Assembly: GCF_900626145.1 (NCBI RefSeq)
Contig: NZ_LR130816.1
Coordinates: forward strand, 900,078-964,077
Length of the DNA: 64,000 nt
Direction: 5' to 3'
DNA from: Intestinimonas timonensis
Lineage (GTDB): Bacteria > Bacillota > Clostridia > Oscillospirales > Oscillospiraceae
The stretch's first letter is position 1; each line of letters opens with the position of its first letter. Positions 43,572-52,299 of the stretch are shown here, piece after piece. Made by a program: the position numbers and the translations under genes. The notes beneath the pieces were generated by a model. That model was not told where the DNA came from. It searched no databases and saw nothing but the letters and a program-made list of their open reading frames with translations.

Positions 43572-45794
43572 ATGGCAAAGGACGACGAAAAACAGGATAG
43601 CGGCTTCACTCTGGAGGAGATCCTGGCCGAGTACGGCGTGGACGTGAGCCGGTGGGAGGAGGACGGGAAGGCCAAGGAGCCTCCGGCCCGGACGCCCCCG
43701 GTGGACGCCGGTCCCGACCTGCCCTGGCCGGAGGCCAAGCACACCCCGCCCCCTCAGAACGTGGTGCTCTTTCCGGGCATGACGGCCCCGCCCGACGACG
43801 AGGACGAGGATGAGGAGGAACCGGACGACGGCGATGAGGACACCGGCGACGAGGACGAGGAGCCGGAGGAGCATACGCCGCCGCCCAAGGAGAAGCCCAA
43901 AAAGGCGCCTGTGACCGACAAGGTGCTGGAGTTCCCCGAGGACGACACGCCGCCCATCCAGGCGGGGCTGCGCCACCTGAAGGAGAAGGCGGACGCCTTT
44001 TCCGAGCAGATGTTCGCCGAGGAGGGCACCGAGGTCTCGGAGGAGACCATCCGGTTCCAAAAGCTCATCCCCGGCGTGGACGAGGAGGAGCCGGAGGAGG
44101 AGGACGAGCCGCCCCGCCGGGAGCGCAAGCCCCGAAAACCGCCGGAGCCGCCCCCCGATCTGCCCCCTTCCGACCTGGCCAGCCGGTACGGCCGGGGTCT
44201 GGGTCTGCTCCGGCTGCGCGCGGTGCTGGTGGCCCTGCTGTGCCTGCCCCTTTTGTACCTGGCCTTCGCCGGGTTCTTCGGCCTGCCCCTGCCCGGGGCC
44301 CTGATCGATTCCTTCCAGCTGCGGGTGTGGTGCTCCGCCGGACTGCTGTGTGTGGCCATGCTCCTGGGCCTGGACGTGCTGCTGGGCGGTCTCATCGACC
44401 TCTTCCGGCTCCGCCCCGGCGGCGCCACCGCCAGCTGCTTCGCCTGCGCCTTCACCCTGTGGGACGCCTTCACCCAGCTCAACGCCATGCCTGAGCGGAC
44501 CACGCTGCCCTACTGCGCCGCCTGCTGTGCCGGGCTCTTCTGCGCCATGTGGGGCACCTATTCCAAGCGCCAGGGCCTGCGGCTCTCCTGCCGCACCGCC
44601 GCTGCCGCCTCGGAGCCCTACCTGGTGACCCTAGACCACAAGAGCTGGAACGGCAAGGACGCCTACGCCAAGTGGTCGGGGCCGGCCTACGGCTTCGGCA
44701 GCCAGATCCAGGAGAGCGACGGGACCGAGCGGGTGCTGCGCATTTCGGTGCCCCTGCTGCTGCTGGGGAGCATCCTGTGCGCCCTGGTGGCCTCGGTGGG
44801 CCACGGCGCGCCCGAGCGCCTGCCCTGGTGTCTCTCCGCCTGTGCCACCGCCTCTTCGGGCTTCTCCGCCCTGCTGTGCTTCTCCCGGCCCTACCGGGCC
44901 CTGGCCCGGCGGCTGGCCTCCAGCGGCGCCGCCCTCCCCGGCTGGTCCGGCGTGGAGCGGGTGGGGAAGGCCATCCTCCTCACCGACACCGACCTCTTTC
45001 CCCCCGGTGAGGTGGCCCTCAACGGCATCAAGATCTTTGGGGACTACTCTGTGGAGAAGGTGGTGGCCGTCTGCGCTACCCTCATCAAGGAGAGCGGCTC
45101 TGGCCTGGACAAGGTCTTTCACGACCTCCTCCGCACCCAGGGCGCGGTCTACCGCCGGTGCTCCGGCTTCACACGCCACGAGGGCGGCGGCCTCTCCGCC
45201 GACATCCGGGGGGAGCGCATCCTGGTGGGCTCCGCCTCCTTCATGACCCTCATGGAGGTGCCCCTGCCCCAGGGCCTCAACGTCCGCAGCGCCGTGTTCT
45301 GCGCCATCGACGGGGAGCTGGCCGGCATCTTCGCCCTCAACTACATGATGCACCCCACCATCCCGCCCGCCATCTCCGCCCTGGTGGCCAACCGGGTCTC
45401 CCCGGTGCTGTGCACCCGGGACTTCAACCTCATCCCCGCCATGCTGCGGCAGAAGTTCAAGCTCCCCGTGGAGAAGATGGATTTCCCCGCTGTGGAGCGC
45501 CGCACCGAGCTCTCCGACCCCGCCGCCCTCCACAGCGCCCGGCTCACCGCCGTCCTCTGCCGGGAGGGCCTGGCCCCCTTCTCCGAGGCGGTGGTGGGTG
45601 CCAAGCGGCTGCGGCTGGCTGTCCTCATGACCACTGCCCTCACCGTGCTGGGCTCGGTGATCGGTCTGCTGCTGGCCTTCTACCTCACCTTCATCGGCGC
45701 CTGGTCCTCCCTCACCGGCGCCCAGATGGCCCTTTTCCTGCTGGCCTGGACCGTCCCCACCCTCCTCATCTCCGGCTGGGTGGAGCGATACTGA
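43572..45794 (+). CDS. P-type-ATPase-like membrane protein lacking the phosphorylation motif
   Basis: 740 residues. Residues 1-210 are acidic and Pro-rich, probably disordered. Eight hydrophobic segments are arranged six before and two after a large cytoplasmic part, as in P1B metal pumps. Similarity to the N- and P-domains is clear (RGERILVGSASFM, VFCAIDGELAGIFALNYM). At the DKTGTLT position it reads D472-TDLFPPG, and no GDGxNDxPAL or CPx motif is seen, so ion-pumping ATPase activity is unlikely. The start at 43572 follows AAAGGAAGG. The operon with rlmB ends in the terminator that the IS interrupts. Function unknown. Confidence 0.8.
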   Translation: MAKDDEKQDSGFTLEEILAEYGVDVSRWEEDGKAKEPPARTPPVDAGPDLPWPEAKHTPPPQNVVLFPGMTAPPDDEDEDEEEPDDGDEDTGDEDEEPEEHTPPPKEKPKKAPVTDKVLEFPEDDTPPIQAGLRHLKEKADAFSEQMFAEEGTEVSEETIRFQKLIPGVDEEEPEEEDEPPRRERKPRKPPEPPPDLPPSDLASRYGRGLGLLRLRAVLVALLCLPLLYLAFAGFFGLPLPGALIDSFQLRVWCSAGLLCVAMLLGLDVLLGGLIDLFRLRPGGATASCFACAFTLWDAFTQLNAMPERTTLPYCAACCAGLFCAMWGTYSKRQGLRLSCRTAAAASEPYLVTLDHKSWNGKDAYAKWSGPAYGFGSQIQESDGTERVLRISVPLLLLGSILCALVASVGHGAPERLPWCLSACATASSGFSALLCFSRPYRALARRLASSGAALPGWSGVERVGKAILLTDTDLFPPGEVALNGIKIFGDYSVEKVVAVCATLIKESGSGLDKVFHDLLRTQGAVYRRCSGFTRHEGGGLSADIRGERILVGSASFMTLMEVPLPQGLNVRSAVFCAIDGELAGIFALNYMMHPTIPPAISALVANRVSPVLCTRDFNLIPAMLRQKFKLPVEKMDFPAVERRTELSDPAALHSARLTAVLCREGLAPFSEAVVGAKRLRLAVLMTTALTVLGSVIGLLLAFYLTFIGAWSSLTGAQMALFLLAWTVPTLLISGWVERY

Positions 45795-45802
45795 AGCAAA
45801 AA

Positions 45803-45818
45803 AAGACCTTCCCCGGCG
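45803..45818 (+). terminator. Left half of a terminator split by the IS
   Basis: AAGACCTTCC plus CCGGCG; its partner arm GGAAGGTCTTTTT lies at 47134-47146 beyond the IS. Removing the IS and one GGCG restores a perfect 13-bp stem with loop CCGGC. Confidence 0.8.
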
Positions 45819-45879
45819 TGAACTGCCCCAGATTGTGCGGACAGTACAAAAAAGAGCCCTTAGTAGGAAAGATTAAGTT

Positions 45880-46737
45880 TTAAGCGGAGAGGCGTCGCGC
45901 CAGCGGCGCCTCTCCAGTTTTTAACTGGATGCGCTCATGGTTATAGAAGTAAATATAGCGGTCAATCATCTCATTGGCTTCGGAAAAGGTCGCCGGTTTG
46001 TGGCGGTAAATACATTCTGTTTTGAGGATAGAGAAGAAATTTTCCGCCATGGCGTTGTCGTACGGGTTTCCTTTCCTTGACATGGATGGTGTGATTCCGT
46101 ATGCTTGAGTCAGATTGAAGTATGCTGCAGAGGTGTACTGAAATCCTTGGTCGCTGTGGAGCTGCAACTCCGCAGCGACCCTCTTTTTCTCCTGTTTCAT
46201 TGCCAGATGAACGGTATCCAGAACCAAATTCACTGTCTGCTGGGTTCCAGTCTTGTAGGCGATGATGCTGTTGTCATAGAGGTCCCGGATTATGGAAAGG
46301 TACAGCACACCCTGCCTGGTGTGGATGTAGGAGATGTCTGTTACCCATTTGCTGTTAGGTTTGTCCGCATGGAACTCCCTGTTCAGCAGATTCCTGTATT
46401 TGTGTGCCTGCCGCCCCATCTGCTGCCATTTCCTGCGGCGGCGGATCTCCGAGAGCAGATCATATTTCTTCATGATTCGCAGCACAGTTTTGGGATTGCA
46501 GAAGATATTCCGGCTTTTCAGCCACAGCCACATCCGCCGGTAGCCGTAGGTGCGGAAGCTGCGTTCCCGCTGCTGTGCGATGAGCCCCGCAAGAGCCGCA
46601 TCCTTTTCTGGCTTGCCTAGGCGATGGACAAAAGCATAGTAGCCGCTTCTGGACACTCCAAAGAATTTGCACATGACTGCCACTGGATACTCTGTCCTGT
46701 GACGATAGATGATATGATACTTTACCTTTGCTCTCAC
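45880..46737 (-). CDS. IS3-family transposase OrfB (DDE integrase)
   Basis: 285 residues. An HTH_21 region (SFRTYGYRRMWLWLKSRN) precedes an rve integrase core with Asp in WVTDISYIHT, Asp in LHSDQGFQYTS and Glu in NAMAENFFSILKTE. The frame starts with GTG 46737 in a GTGA overlap with orfA. Many IS3 elements make OrfAB by -1 frameshifting; here direct coupling is also possible. No inactivating change seen. Confidence 0.95.
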   Translation of the reverse strand: MRAKVKYHIIYRHRTEYPVAVMCKFFGVSRSGYYAFVHRLGKPEKDAALAGLIAQQRERSFRTYGYRRMWLWLKSRNIFCNPKTVLRIMKKYDLLSEIRRRRKWQQMGRQAHKYRNLLNREFHADKPNSKWVTDISYIHTRQGVLYLSIIRDLYDNSIIAYKTGTQQTVNLVLDTVHLAMKQEKKRVAAELQLHSDQGFQYTSAAYFNLTQAYGITPSMSRKGNPYDNAMAENFFSILKTECIYRHKPATFSEANEMIDRYIYFYNHERIQLKTGEAPLARRLSA

Positions 46738-47048
46738 TTCCTTTCTGTGAAGCGCAGAAAATCCCGCAGTAGTTTATTTTCCATGCGAAGCCGTTGGATC
46801 TCACAGGCCTGCTCTGCCACAACGTCTCCTGGCGCAGCATCTTTTCTCGGCCGTCCTTTCGGTCGTGGGCGGATTCCGGCTTCCAGTTTTCGTTCTTTAC
46901 GGCGCTCACGCTCAAGTAGTCTTTTTACCACCTGCTTATTCCGGAAGCCATAGTATTCTGCGACTTCCCGCTGTGTTTTCCCCTCTGCCAACATGGCCTT
47001 GATCTCTGGTAAAAGCATTTGAACGTGTGTGTAATTTCGTTTCTTCAT
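46734..47048 (-). CDS. IS3-family transposase OrfA (HTH)
   Basis: 104 residues with an HTH (VQMLLPEIKAMLAEGKTQREVAEYYGFRNKQVVKRLLERERR) and a C-terminal leucine-zipper-like segment (EIQRLRMENKLLRDFLRF) that lets IS3 proteins dimerise. Starts 80 bp from the right end of the element. Confidence 0.92.
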   Translation of the reverse strand: MKKRNYTHVQMLLPEIKAMLAEGKTQREVAEYYGFRNKQVVKRLLERERRKERKLEAGIRPRPKGRPRKDAAPGDVVAEQACEIQRLRMENKLLRDFLRFTERK

Positions 47049-47055
47049 GACAAAA

Positions 47056-47090
47056 CCCCCTGATGTAGTCTATTTTCCTACATCAGGGGG
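47056..47090. terminator. Hairpin inside the IS right end
   Basis: A 13-bp stem CCCCCTGATGTAG/CTACATCAGGGGG just upstream of orfA. It would block read-in transcription and protect the element from activation by outside promoters. Confidence 0.65.
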
Positions 47091-47130
47091 GCTTTTGTCA
47101 CTGTCCGTTTTTACTGGATCTGTTCATTTT

Positions 47131-47146
47131 GGCGGAAGGTCTTTTT
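47131..47146. terminator. Right half of the split terminator
   Basis: GGCGGAAGGTCTTTTT, partner of 45803-45818. In the unsplit state it would have served both the rlmB operon and the opposing lipoprotein gene. Confidence 0.75.
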
Positions 47147-47165
47147 GCGTCCTGAAACGGTTTTT

Positions 47166-48296
47166 TCACGCCGCCTCGGCGCTGTTGTCGGTAGCGGGGA
47201 AGAGGTCCTCATAGGCCTGGTCGGGGTTCAGACCCAGGTCCCCACGTACCTGGTCCCGGAAGGCCACCAGCTCCGGGTAGGCGTAGAAGAAGTCGATCTT
47301 CTGCCGCCACACGGCGTCGGCGGGCTGCCCGCTCTCCGGCCAGAGGACGAAGTAGGCAAAGGCCTCGGCGATGTCCTCGGAGGGGTTGGTGGAGGCGTAG
47401 GCGGTGACGAAGTCGTCGTAGTGACGCAGGAAGAAGTTATAGGTGTCTCCGCAGGAGAGGCAGTCGTCAATGTAGCTCGTCCAGTAGGCCTGGTAGAAGT
47501 CGTCGATGTAGGAGCCGGCGTGGGCCACCATGCCGTACTCGTTGTAGGTATCCACGGTCTGGCTGGTGGTGTAGGTCACCTGGCCGCTGTTGAGGGTGAG
47601 GTAGTGGCAGTACTCGTGGAGGATGGTCTCCACAAAGTAGCGCCGGTCGCCGGAGTCGGCGGGGTCCACCGCGATCTCCCAGGTGTCGCCGGGGTCGTCT
47701 ATGGCCCGGACCCAGGCGGAGGTCTCCCCGGGGCCGTCGGTGAAGAAGGTGAGCCGCTTGAAGCCGGCGAAGGACCCCTCTGGCAGCAGGCCAGTCATGT
47801 CCTTCCAGAGGGTGAGCAGCTCCTCCTCCGTCCAGTCCGTGAGCTGGCCCGCCGTGGACGGGTCGGCGGTGAGGGAGCCGTCGTCGCCGATGGAGTAGGA
47901 GATGAGGGTCTTCTCCTCCGGGTGGGTGTAGCCGAACCCGGCCTCGTCTCCCTCCAGGTACTTGATGGTGTATTGGTCGTAGAGGCCGGAGAGCTCCGTG
48001 AGCAGGGAGGCCTCCCTGGGCCGCCAGGCCCACTGTCCGGTCTCCAGACGGGCCTCCCGCAGGGGGCGGATCTGGAGCCACAGGTCCAGGGCGGCCTGGC
48101 GCTCTTCCTCGGTGATGTAGCCGGTGAGCCGGCCCAGCTGGGTGTCCAGCTCGGCCTGGGCCGCCGGGTCGGTGGCCGCCGTGGTGGCGGAGGGGGAAGG
48201 GGTGGTCTCCGGCTTACCGCCGCAGCCGGCGAGCATGCTCAGGAGCAGCAGGCCGGCGGCGGCACGGGCAGCGGATCTGGGAAAGGGGGTTCTCAC
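47166..48296 (-). CDS. Lipoprotein with HExxH metallopeptidase motif
   Basis: 376 residues. A signal with lipobox LLLLSMLAGC is followed by a Thr/Pro/Ser linker and an outer domain. VETILHEYCHYLTLN gives an HEYCH (HExxH) zinc motif, and about 70 residues later EDIAEAFAYFVL can supply the third ligand, as in gluzincin-like folds. Start GTG 48296, overlapping the aspS stop, with GAGGAGG upstream. Longer frames extend into aspS antiphase and are rejected. A surface metallopeptidase of unknown target. Confidence 0.78.
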   Translation of the reverse strand: MRTPFPRSAARAAAGLLLLSMLAGCGGKPETTPSPSATTAATDPAAQAELDTQLGRLTGYITEEERQAALDLWLQIRPLREARLETGQWAWRPREASLLTELSGLYDQYTIKYLEGDEAGFGYTHPEEKTLISYSIGDDGSLTADPSTAGQLTDWTEEELLTLWKDMTGLLPEGSFAGFKRLTFFTDGPGETSAWVRAIDDPGDTWEIAVDPADSGDRRYFVETILHEYCHYLTLNSGQVTYTTSQTVDTYNEYGMVAHAGSYIDDFYQAYWTSYIDDCLSCGDTYNFFLRHYDDFVTAYASTNPSEDIAEAFAYFVLWPESGQPADAVWRQKIDFFYAYPELVAFRDQVRGDLGLNPDQAYEDLFPATDNSAEAA

Positions 48297-50080
48297 AGAT
48301 CGGTGTCCTCCTCTTTCTTTGTGCACACAATATTGAGTTCTTCCAGCTGCTTGGGCTCCACGAAGGAGGGAGCGCCCATCATCAGGTCCTGGGCGTTCTT
48401 GTTCATGGGGAAGGGGATGATCTCGCGGATGGAGTCCTCGCCGGCCAGCAGCATGACCATGCGGTCCACGCCGGGGGCGATACCGGCGTGCGGGGGAGCT
48501 CCGTAGGTGAAGGCGTTGTACATGGCGGGGAACTTGGCCTTTACGTCCTCCTCGCCCAGCCGCACCAGCTGGAAGGCCTCGATCATGATCTCGGGGTCGT
48601 GGTTCCGGACGGCGCCGGAGGAGAGCTCCACGCCGTTGCACACCAGGTCATACTGGTAGGCGGTGATGGTGAGGGGGTCCACCTCGCCGGCGGCCGCCTT
48701 TTTGAGGATCTCCAGGCCGCCGTTGGGCATGGAGAAGGGGTTGTGGCAGAACTCCAGCTCGCCGGACTCCTCACCGATCTCGTACATGGGGAAGTCCACG
48801 ATCCAGCAGAACTCGTAGCGCTCCTTGTCCATGTGCTGGGGAGCCAGGGCGGGGAGCATCTTGATGAGGACGCCGGCGGTCTTCTGGGCGGCCAGCTTCT
48901 TCCCGGCGGTGAGGCCCACGAAGGAGCCCTTCTCCAGACCCAGGGCGGCGACCACCTGGTCCTTGATGGGCTGGACGAACTTGGCGATGCCGCCCACGAT
49001 CTCACCGTTCTCGTCGTAGCGGAACCAGTAGACCTTCTCGCCGGCCTGGACCTCCACGTCGGCGCACAGCTTGTCGATCTGCTTGCGGGTGGCGGTGAAG
49101 CCGGTGACGGGGACGGCCTTCACGGTGTTGCCCTCGAAGGGACCGAAGCCGCAGGAGCCCAGCACCTCGGTGGCGTCCTGCACGGTGAGGTCGATGCGCA
49201 GGTCGGGCTTGTCGGAGCCGTACTTGTCCATGGCATCCAGGTAGGGGATGCGGGCGAAGGGGGCGGTGGAGGCGATGTTATAGGTGCCGTACTTGGCAAA
49301 GATGGGGGGCAGCACGTCCTCCAGCACGGCGAACACGTCCTCCTGGTCGGCGAAGGCCATCTCCATGTCCAGCTGGTAGAACTCGCCGGGGGAGCGGTCG
49401 CCGCGGGCGTCCTCGTCACGGAAGCAGGGGGCGATCTGGAAGTAGCGGTCGAAGCCGGAGGCCATCAGCAGCTGCTTGAACTGCTGGGGGGCCTGGGGCA
49501 GGGCGTAGAACTTGCCGGGATGTTTTCTACTCGGCACCAGATAGTCTCTCGCACCTTCCGGCGAAGAAGCGGTGAGGATGGGGGTGGTGATCTCCAGGAA
49601 GTTGTGGGCGGTCATGGCCTGCCGCAGGGCGGACACCACGTTGCAGCGCAGGACGATGTTGTTCTTCACCGCCGGGTTCCGCAGGTCCAGGTAGCGGTAC
49701 TTCAGGCGGGCGGACTCGTCGGCCTCCCGGCTGCGGTTGATGGGGAAGGGGAGCTCGTTGTGGCGGCAGCGGCCCAGCACCTCGATCTTCTCGGGAACCA
49801 CCTCGATGTCGCCGGTGGGCAGCTTGGGGTTCTTGGAGTCACGCTCCCGGACCACGCCGGTGACCTGGAGGGTGGACTCCTTGTTCAGGGGTTTTATTAT
49901 GGCCATCATGGCCTCGTTCTCGATGACCACCTGGGTGGTGCCGTAGAAGTCACGGAGAACGGCGAAGGCCAGGTTCTGGCCCACCTCACGGACGTTCTCC
50001 AAAAAACCGGCCAGGGTGACGGTCTGGCCCACATGCTCCATGCGGAGCTCCCCACAGGTGTGGGTGCGGGACTGCATCAT
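48293..50080 (-). CDS. aspS: Aspartate--tRNA ligase
   Basis: 595 residues, bacterial-type AspRS: an N-terminal OB fold (VTLAGFLENVREVGQNLAFAVLRDFYG), motif 2 with FRDEDARGDRSPGEFYQLDMEMAF, an inserted GAD domain (around CGFGPFEGNTVKAVPV) and motif 3 GAPPHAGIAPGVDRMVMLLAG. It charges tRNA-Asp. Lies downstream of hisS on the same strand, the usual hisS-aspS pair, separated by repeats. Confidence 0.97.
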   Translation of the reverse strand: MMQSRTHTCGELRMEHVGQTVTLAGFLENVREVGQNLAFAVLRDFYGTTQVVIENEAMMAIIKPLNKESTLQVTGVVRERDSKNPKLPTGDIEVVPEKIEVLGRCRHNELPFPINRSREADESARLKYRYLDLRNPAVKNNIVLRCNVVSALRQAMTAHNFLEITTPILTASSPEGARDYLVPSRKHPGKFYALPQAPQQFKQLLMASGFDRYFQIAPCFRDEDARGDRSPGEFYQLDMEMAFADQEDVFAVLEDVLPPIFAKYGTYNIASTAPFARIPYLDAMDKYGSDKPDLRIDLTVQDATEVLGSCGFGPFEGNTVKAVPVTGFTATRKQIDKLCADVEVQAGEKVYWFRYDENGEIVGGIAKFVQPIKDQVVAALGLEKGSFVGLTAGKKLAAQKTAGVLIKMLPALAPQHMDKERYEFCWIVDFPMYEIGEESGELEFCHNPFSMPNGGLEILKKAAAGEVDPLTITAYQYDLVCNGVELSSGAVRNHDPEIMIEAFQLVRLGEEDVKAKFPAMYNAFTYGAPPHAGIAPGVDRMVMLLAGEDSIREIIPFPMNKNAQDLMMGAPSFVEPKQLEELNIVCTKKEEDTDL

Positions 50081-50197
50081 GAAAAATCAACTCCAATTTG
50101 TAATATTGACATTGGTTTATCCTAAAGGGAATTAAAGTAGGGGTATGGGCGGGTGATTTGGGCTGTGGGCGGCCGAAGGCCGCCGCTACGTTCGGGC

Positions 50198-50404
50198 AAC
50201 GGCGGCGTTACAAAGTAAGCCGACGGTGCAGATAGCATAGCAATAGAAGAGCCCCGGGGGGTACATCCAATAGGGGGGCCGCGGCCCCCCTGTGCTTGGT
50301 CGTTTTAAGGGGGATGGGTGTCGGGAAGGGGGGAAATCGAAATCCCCCCTTCCCGACTGGCCTTTGCCTACTTTCGGCCATCCGAAAGTAGGCCGCCGGA
50401 GGCC
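50198..50404 (-). repeat. R1 two-hairpin repeat, copy 4 (inverted, divergent stems)
   Basis: On the minus strand hairpin 1 is CCTACTTTCG-GATGGC-CGAAAGTAGG and hairpin 2 is GTCGGGAAGGGGGGA/TCCCCCCTTCCCGAC with the same TTTCGATT loop. Both stems differ from copies 1-3 at many positions while still pairing. CACCGTCGGC...GCCGCCGTTG and the G/C-rich stem follow. Confidence 0.75.
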
Positions 50405-50471
50405 GTCACTCAATCAAAGAGTGAGATAAATAACGCGGGCGGTCGCCAGAGGCATTGCAAAGTTGGGTAGA

Positions 50472-50488
50472 GGCGGATACCATCCGCC
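50472..50488. repeat. R6 palindrome (GGCGGAT-ACC-ATCCGCC)
   Basis: A perfect stem, 10 bp beyond the hisS stop on the minus strand. Confidence 0.65.
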
Positions 50489-50498
50489 CGATATTTTT

Positions 50499-51932
50499 TC
50501 AGGGCTGCTCCAGGTGGTATTTCTCCGCCAGGGCGGGAGCGTCCAGGATGGGCTGGCTGTTGGGCCGAGCGTCCAGGTGAGCCTTCACATAGTTCACGGC
50601 CTGGTTGGTGGGGAGGGTCACCTGCTTGAAGAGACCGGCAGCCTTCTGCTCCTCCGCCTCCTCGGGGGTGGCGGGGTCGGGTAGCAGCAGGTCCTTCACG
50701 GTGACGGTGCCGGCATTGATCTCGTCCTCGCCCAGGAAGGCGGCGAAGGGGATGCCGGTCTTGTCGGCGTAGTTCATCTTGGCCTTGAATTTCTTGGCCT
50801 CGGTGTAGAGCTGGGTGCGGATGCCGGCGGCGCGGCAGGCGGTGGCGAAGGAGATGGCGGCGGTGAGGTCGCCCGTCATGGGCAGCACCAGCAGGTCGGC
50901 GGGGGCGGTGAGGACCTCCGGGTTCAGGTAGCCCTGGTCCTGCAAAACGAAGAACAGACGGGTGAGACCGATGGAAATACCCACTCCGGGGAGTTGTTTT
51001 TCGGTGTAATATTCCGCCAGGTTATCATATCGGCCGCCGGAGCAGATGGAACCGATCTCAGGATGGTCCAGCATGACGGTCTCGTAGACGGTGCCGGTGT
51101 AGTAGTCCAGGCCGCGGGCGATGGTGAGGTCCACCATGAAGTGGTCGGCGGGGACGCCGAAGGCGGCCATATACTTGACCACGGTGGAGAGCTCATCGAT
51201 GCCCAGGTCCAGCAGCTCGTTCTTCCCCTTAAAGCCCTCCAGGGCGGCCATGGGGTCGTCGGTGGAGAGGAGTGCGAGAAGCTGATCGGCAGTGGCGGCG
51301 GGGACGGCGAAGTCGTCCACCAGGATGGCCTTCACCTTCTCGGGGCCGATCTTCTCCAGCTTGTCGATGGTGCGCATGACGTCGCCGGCCTGCTCCTTGA
51401 GGCCCAGCAGGTCGAAGAGGCCGTTGAGGACCTTCCGGTTGTTGACCCGGATCTTGAAGCGCTTCAGGCCCAGGGCGGTGAAGGTCTTATAGATGATGGC
51501 GGGCACCTCGGCCTCGTTGGCGATGTCCAGCTTGCCGTCGCCGATGACGTCGATGTCGGCCTGGTAGAACTCCCGGAACCGGCCCCGCTGGGCACGCTCA
51601 CCCCGGTAGACCTTGCCGATCTGGAACCGGCGGAAGGGGAAGGAGAGCTCGTTGTAGTGGAGGGCCACGTACTTGGCCAGGGGCACGGTGAGGTCAAAGC
51701 GCAGGGACAGGTCGGTGTCCCCCTTGGTGAAGCGGTAGATCTGCTTTTCGGTCTCGCCGCCGCCCTTGGCCAGGAGGACCTCACTGGCCTCGATGGCGGG
51801 GGTGTCCAGGGGGGTGAAGCCGTACAGGCTGTAACTCTCCCGGAGGATGGCCACCATCCGGTCAAAGACCACCTGGTCCCGGGGCAGCAGCTCCATAAAA
51901 CCGGAGAGGGTGCGGGGTTTGATACGGTCCAT
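50499..51932 (-). CDS. hisS: Histidine--tRNA ligase
   Basis: 477 residues. Class II core with motif 2 around FRRFQIGKVYRGERAQRGRFREFYQADIDVIG, the histidine loop LTIARGLDYYTGTVYE and motif 3 LPGVGISIGLTRL. The C-terminal anticodon domain begins at ADLLVLPMTGDLTAAI. The start at 51932 (second of two ATGs) sits 7 nt from GGAG. Controlled by the T-box upstream. Confidence 0.97.
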   Translation of the reverse strand: MDRIKPRTLSGFMELLPRDQVVFDRMVAILRESYSLYGFTPLDTPAIEASEVLLAKGGGETEKQIYRFTKGDTDLSLRFDLTVPLAKYVALHYNELSFPFRRFQIGKVYRGERAQRGRFREFYQADIDVIGDGKLDIANEAEVPAIIYKTFTALGLKRFKIRVNNRKVLNGLFDLLGLKEQAGDVMRTIDKLEKIGPEKVKAILVDDFAVPAATADQLLALLSTDDPMAALEGFKGKNELLDLGIDELSTVVKYMAAFGVPADHFMVDLTIARGLDYYTGTVYETVMLDHPEIGSICSGGRYDNLAEYYTEKQLPGVGISIGLTRLFFVLQDQGYLNPEVLTAPADLLVLPMTGDLTAAISFATACRAAGIRTQLYTEAKKFKAKMNYADKTGIPFAAFLGEDEINAGTVTVKDLLLPDPATPEEAEEQKAAGLFKQVTLPTNQAVNYVKAHLDARPNSQPILDAPALAEKYHLEQP

Positions 51933-51984
51933 CATAACACTCCTTTTCTCTTTGGGTCGGAAGGACGGTTTTGGTGCCAAAAAC

Positions 51985-52225
51985 AAAAAAGGCGCTCTCG
52001 TCCCTCAATGGGACGAAAGCGCCTGCTTTCGTGGTGCCACCCATTTTCAACGGCCTGCGAAAAGGCCGTCCTTTTGCCTTCTGTTGCGGGAAGGGGACCG
52101 CGCCCGTCTCCGGGCCCGCTGGTGGGACTGTCTTCGCCCTCTCCTTGCCGTGGGACGCTTGCAGCCTGTGGCGTCCCTCTCTGTCCGGCGGTGCTGGGGG
52201 TTACTCATGACCCGTCGTGGCGGTG
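51985..52225 (-). promoter_or_regulatory. T-box riboswitch upstream of hisS(-aspS), probably His-specific
   Basis: On the minus strand the leader has stem I DNA with GGACGCCACAGGCTGC (a CAC triplet may be the specifier). The T-box is TGGGTGGCACCACG (52032-52046). The terminator has arms GGCGCTTTCGTCCC/GGGACGAGAGCGCC and TTTTTT (51985-52023). Confidence 0.88.
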
Positions 52226-52234
52226 AGCGTAACA

Positions 52235-52263
52235 ATAGTATCCCACAGTGGGGAAAAAGTCAA
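52235..52263 (-). promoter_or_regulatory. Promoter of the hisS T-box transcript
   Basis: TTGACT (52258-52263), 17 bp, TACTAT (52235-52240) on the minus strand. Confidence 0.72.
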
Positions 52264-52299
52264 CCATTTTCCCCGGTTTTTACGGCCAGAAAGGGGATT

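Larger units (their letters stand above)
45819..47130 (-). mobile_element. IS3-family insertion sequence
   Basis: Inverted ends of about 35 bp: TGAACTGCCCCAG...CGGACAGT on the left and, reversed, TGAACAGATCCAG...CGGACAGT on the right. It is flanked by GGCG on both sides (45815-45818 and 47131-47134), a 4-bp target duplication. The right inverted-repeat match itself ends at 47126, four T residues before the duplication. Two genes, orfA and orfB, overlap as GTGA. Both appear intact. Confidence 0.9.
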
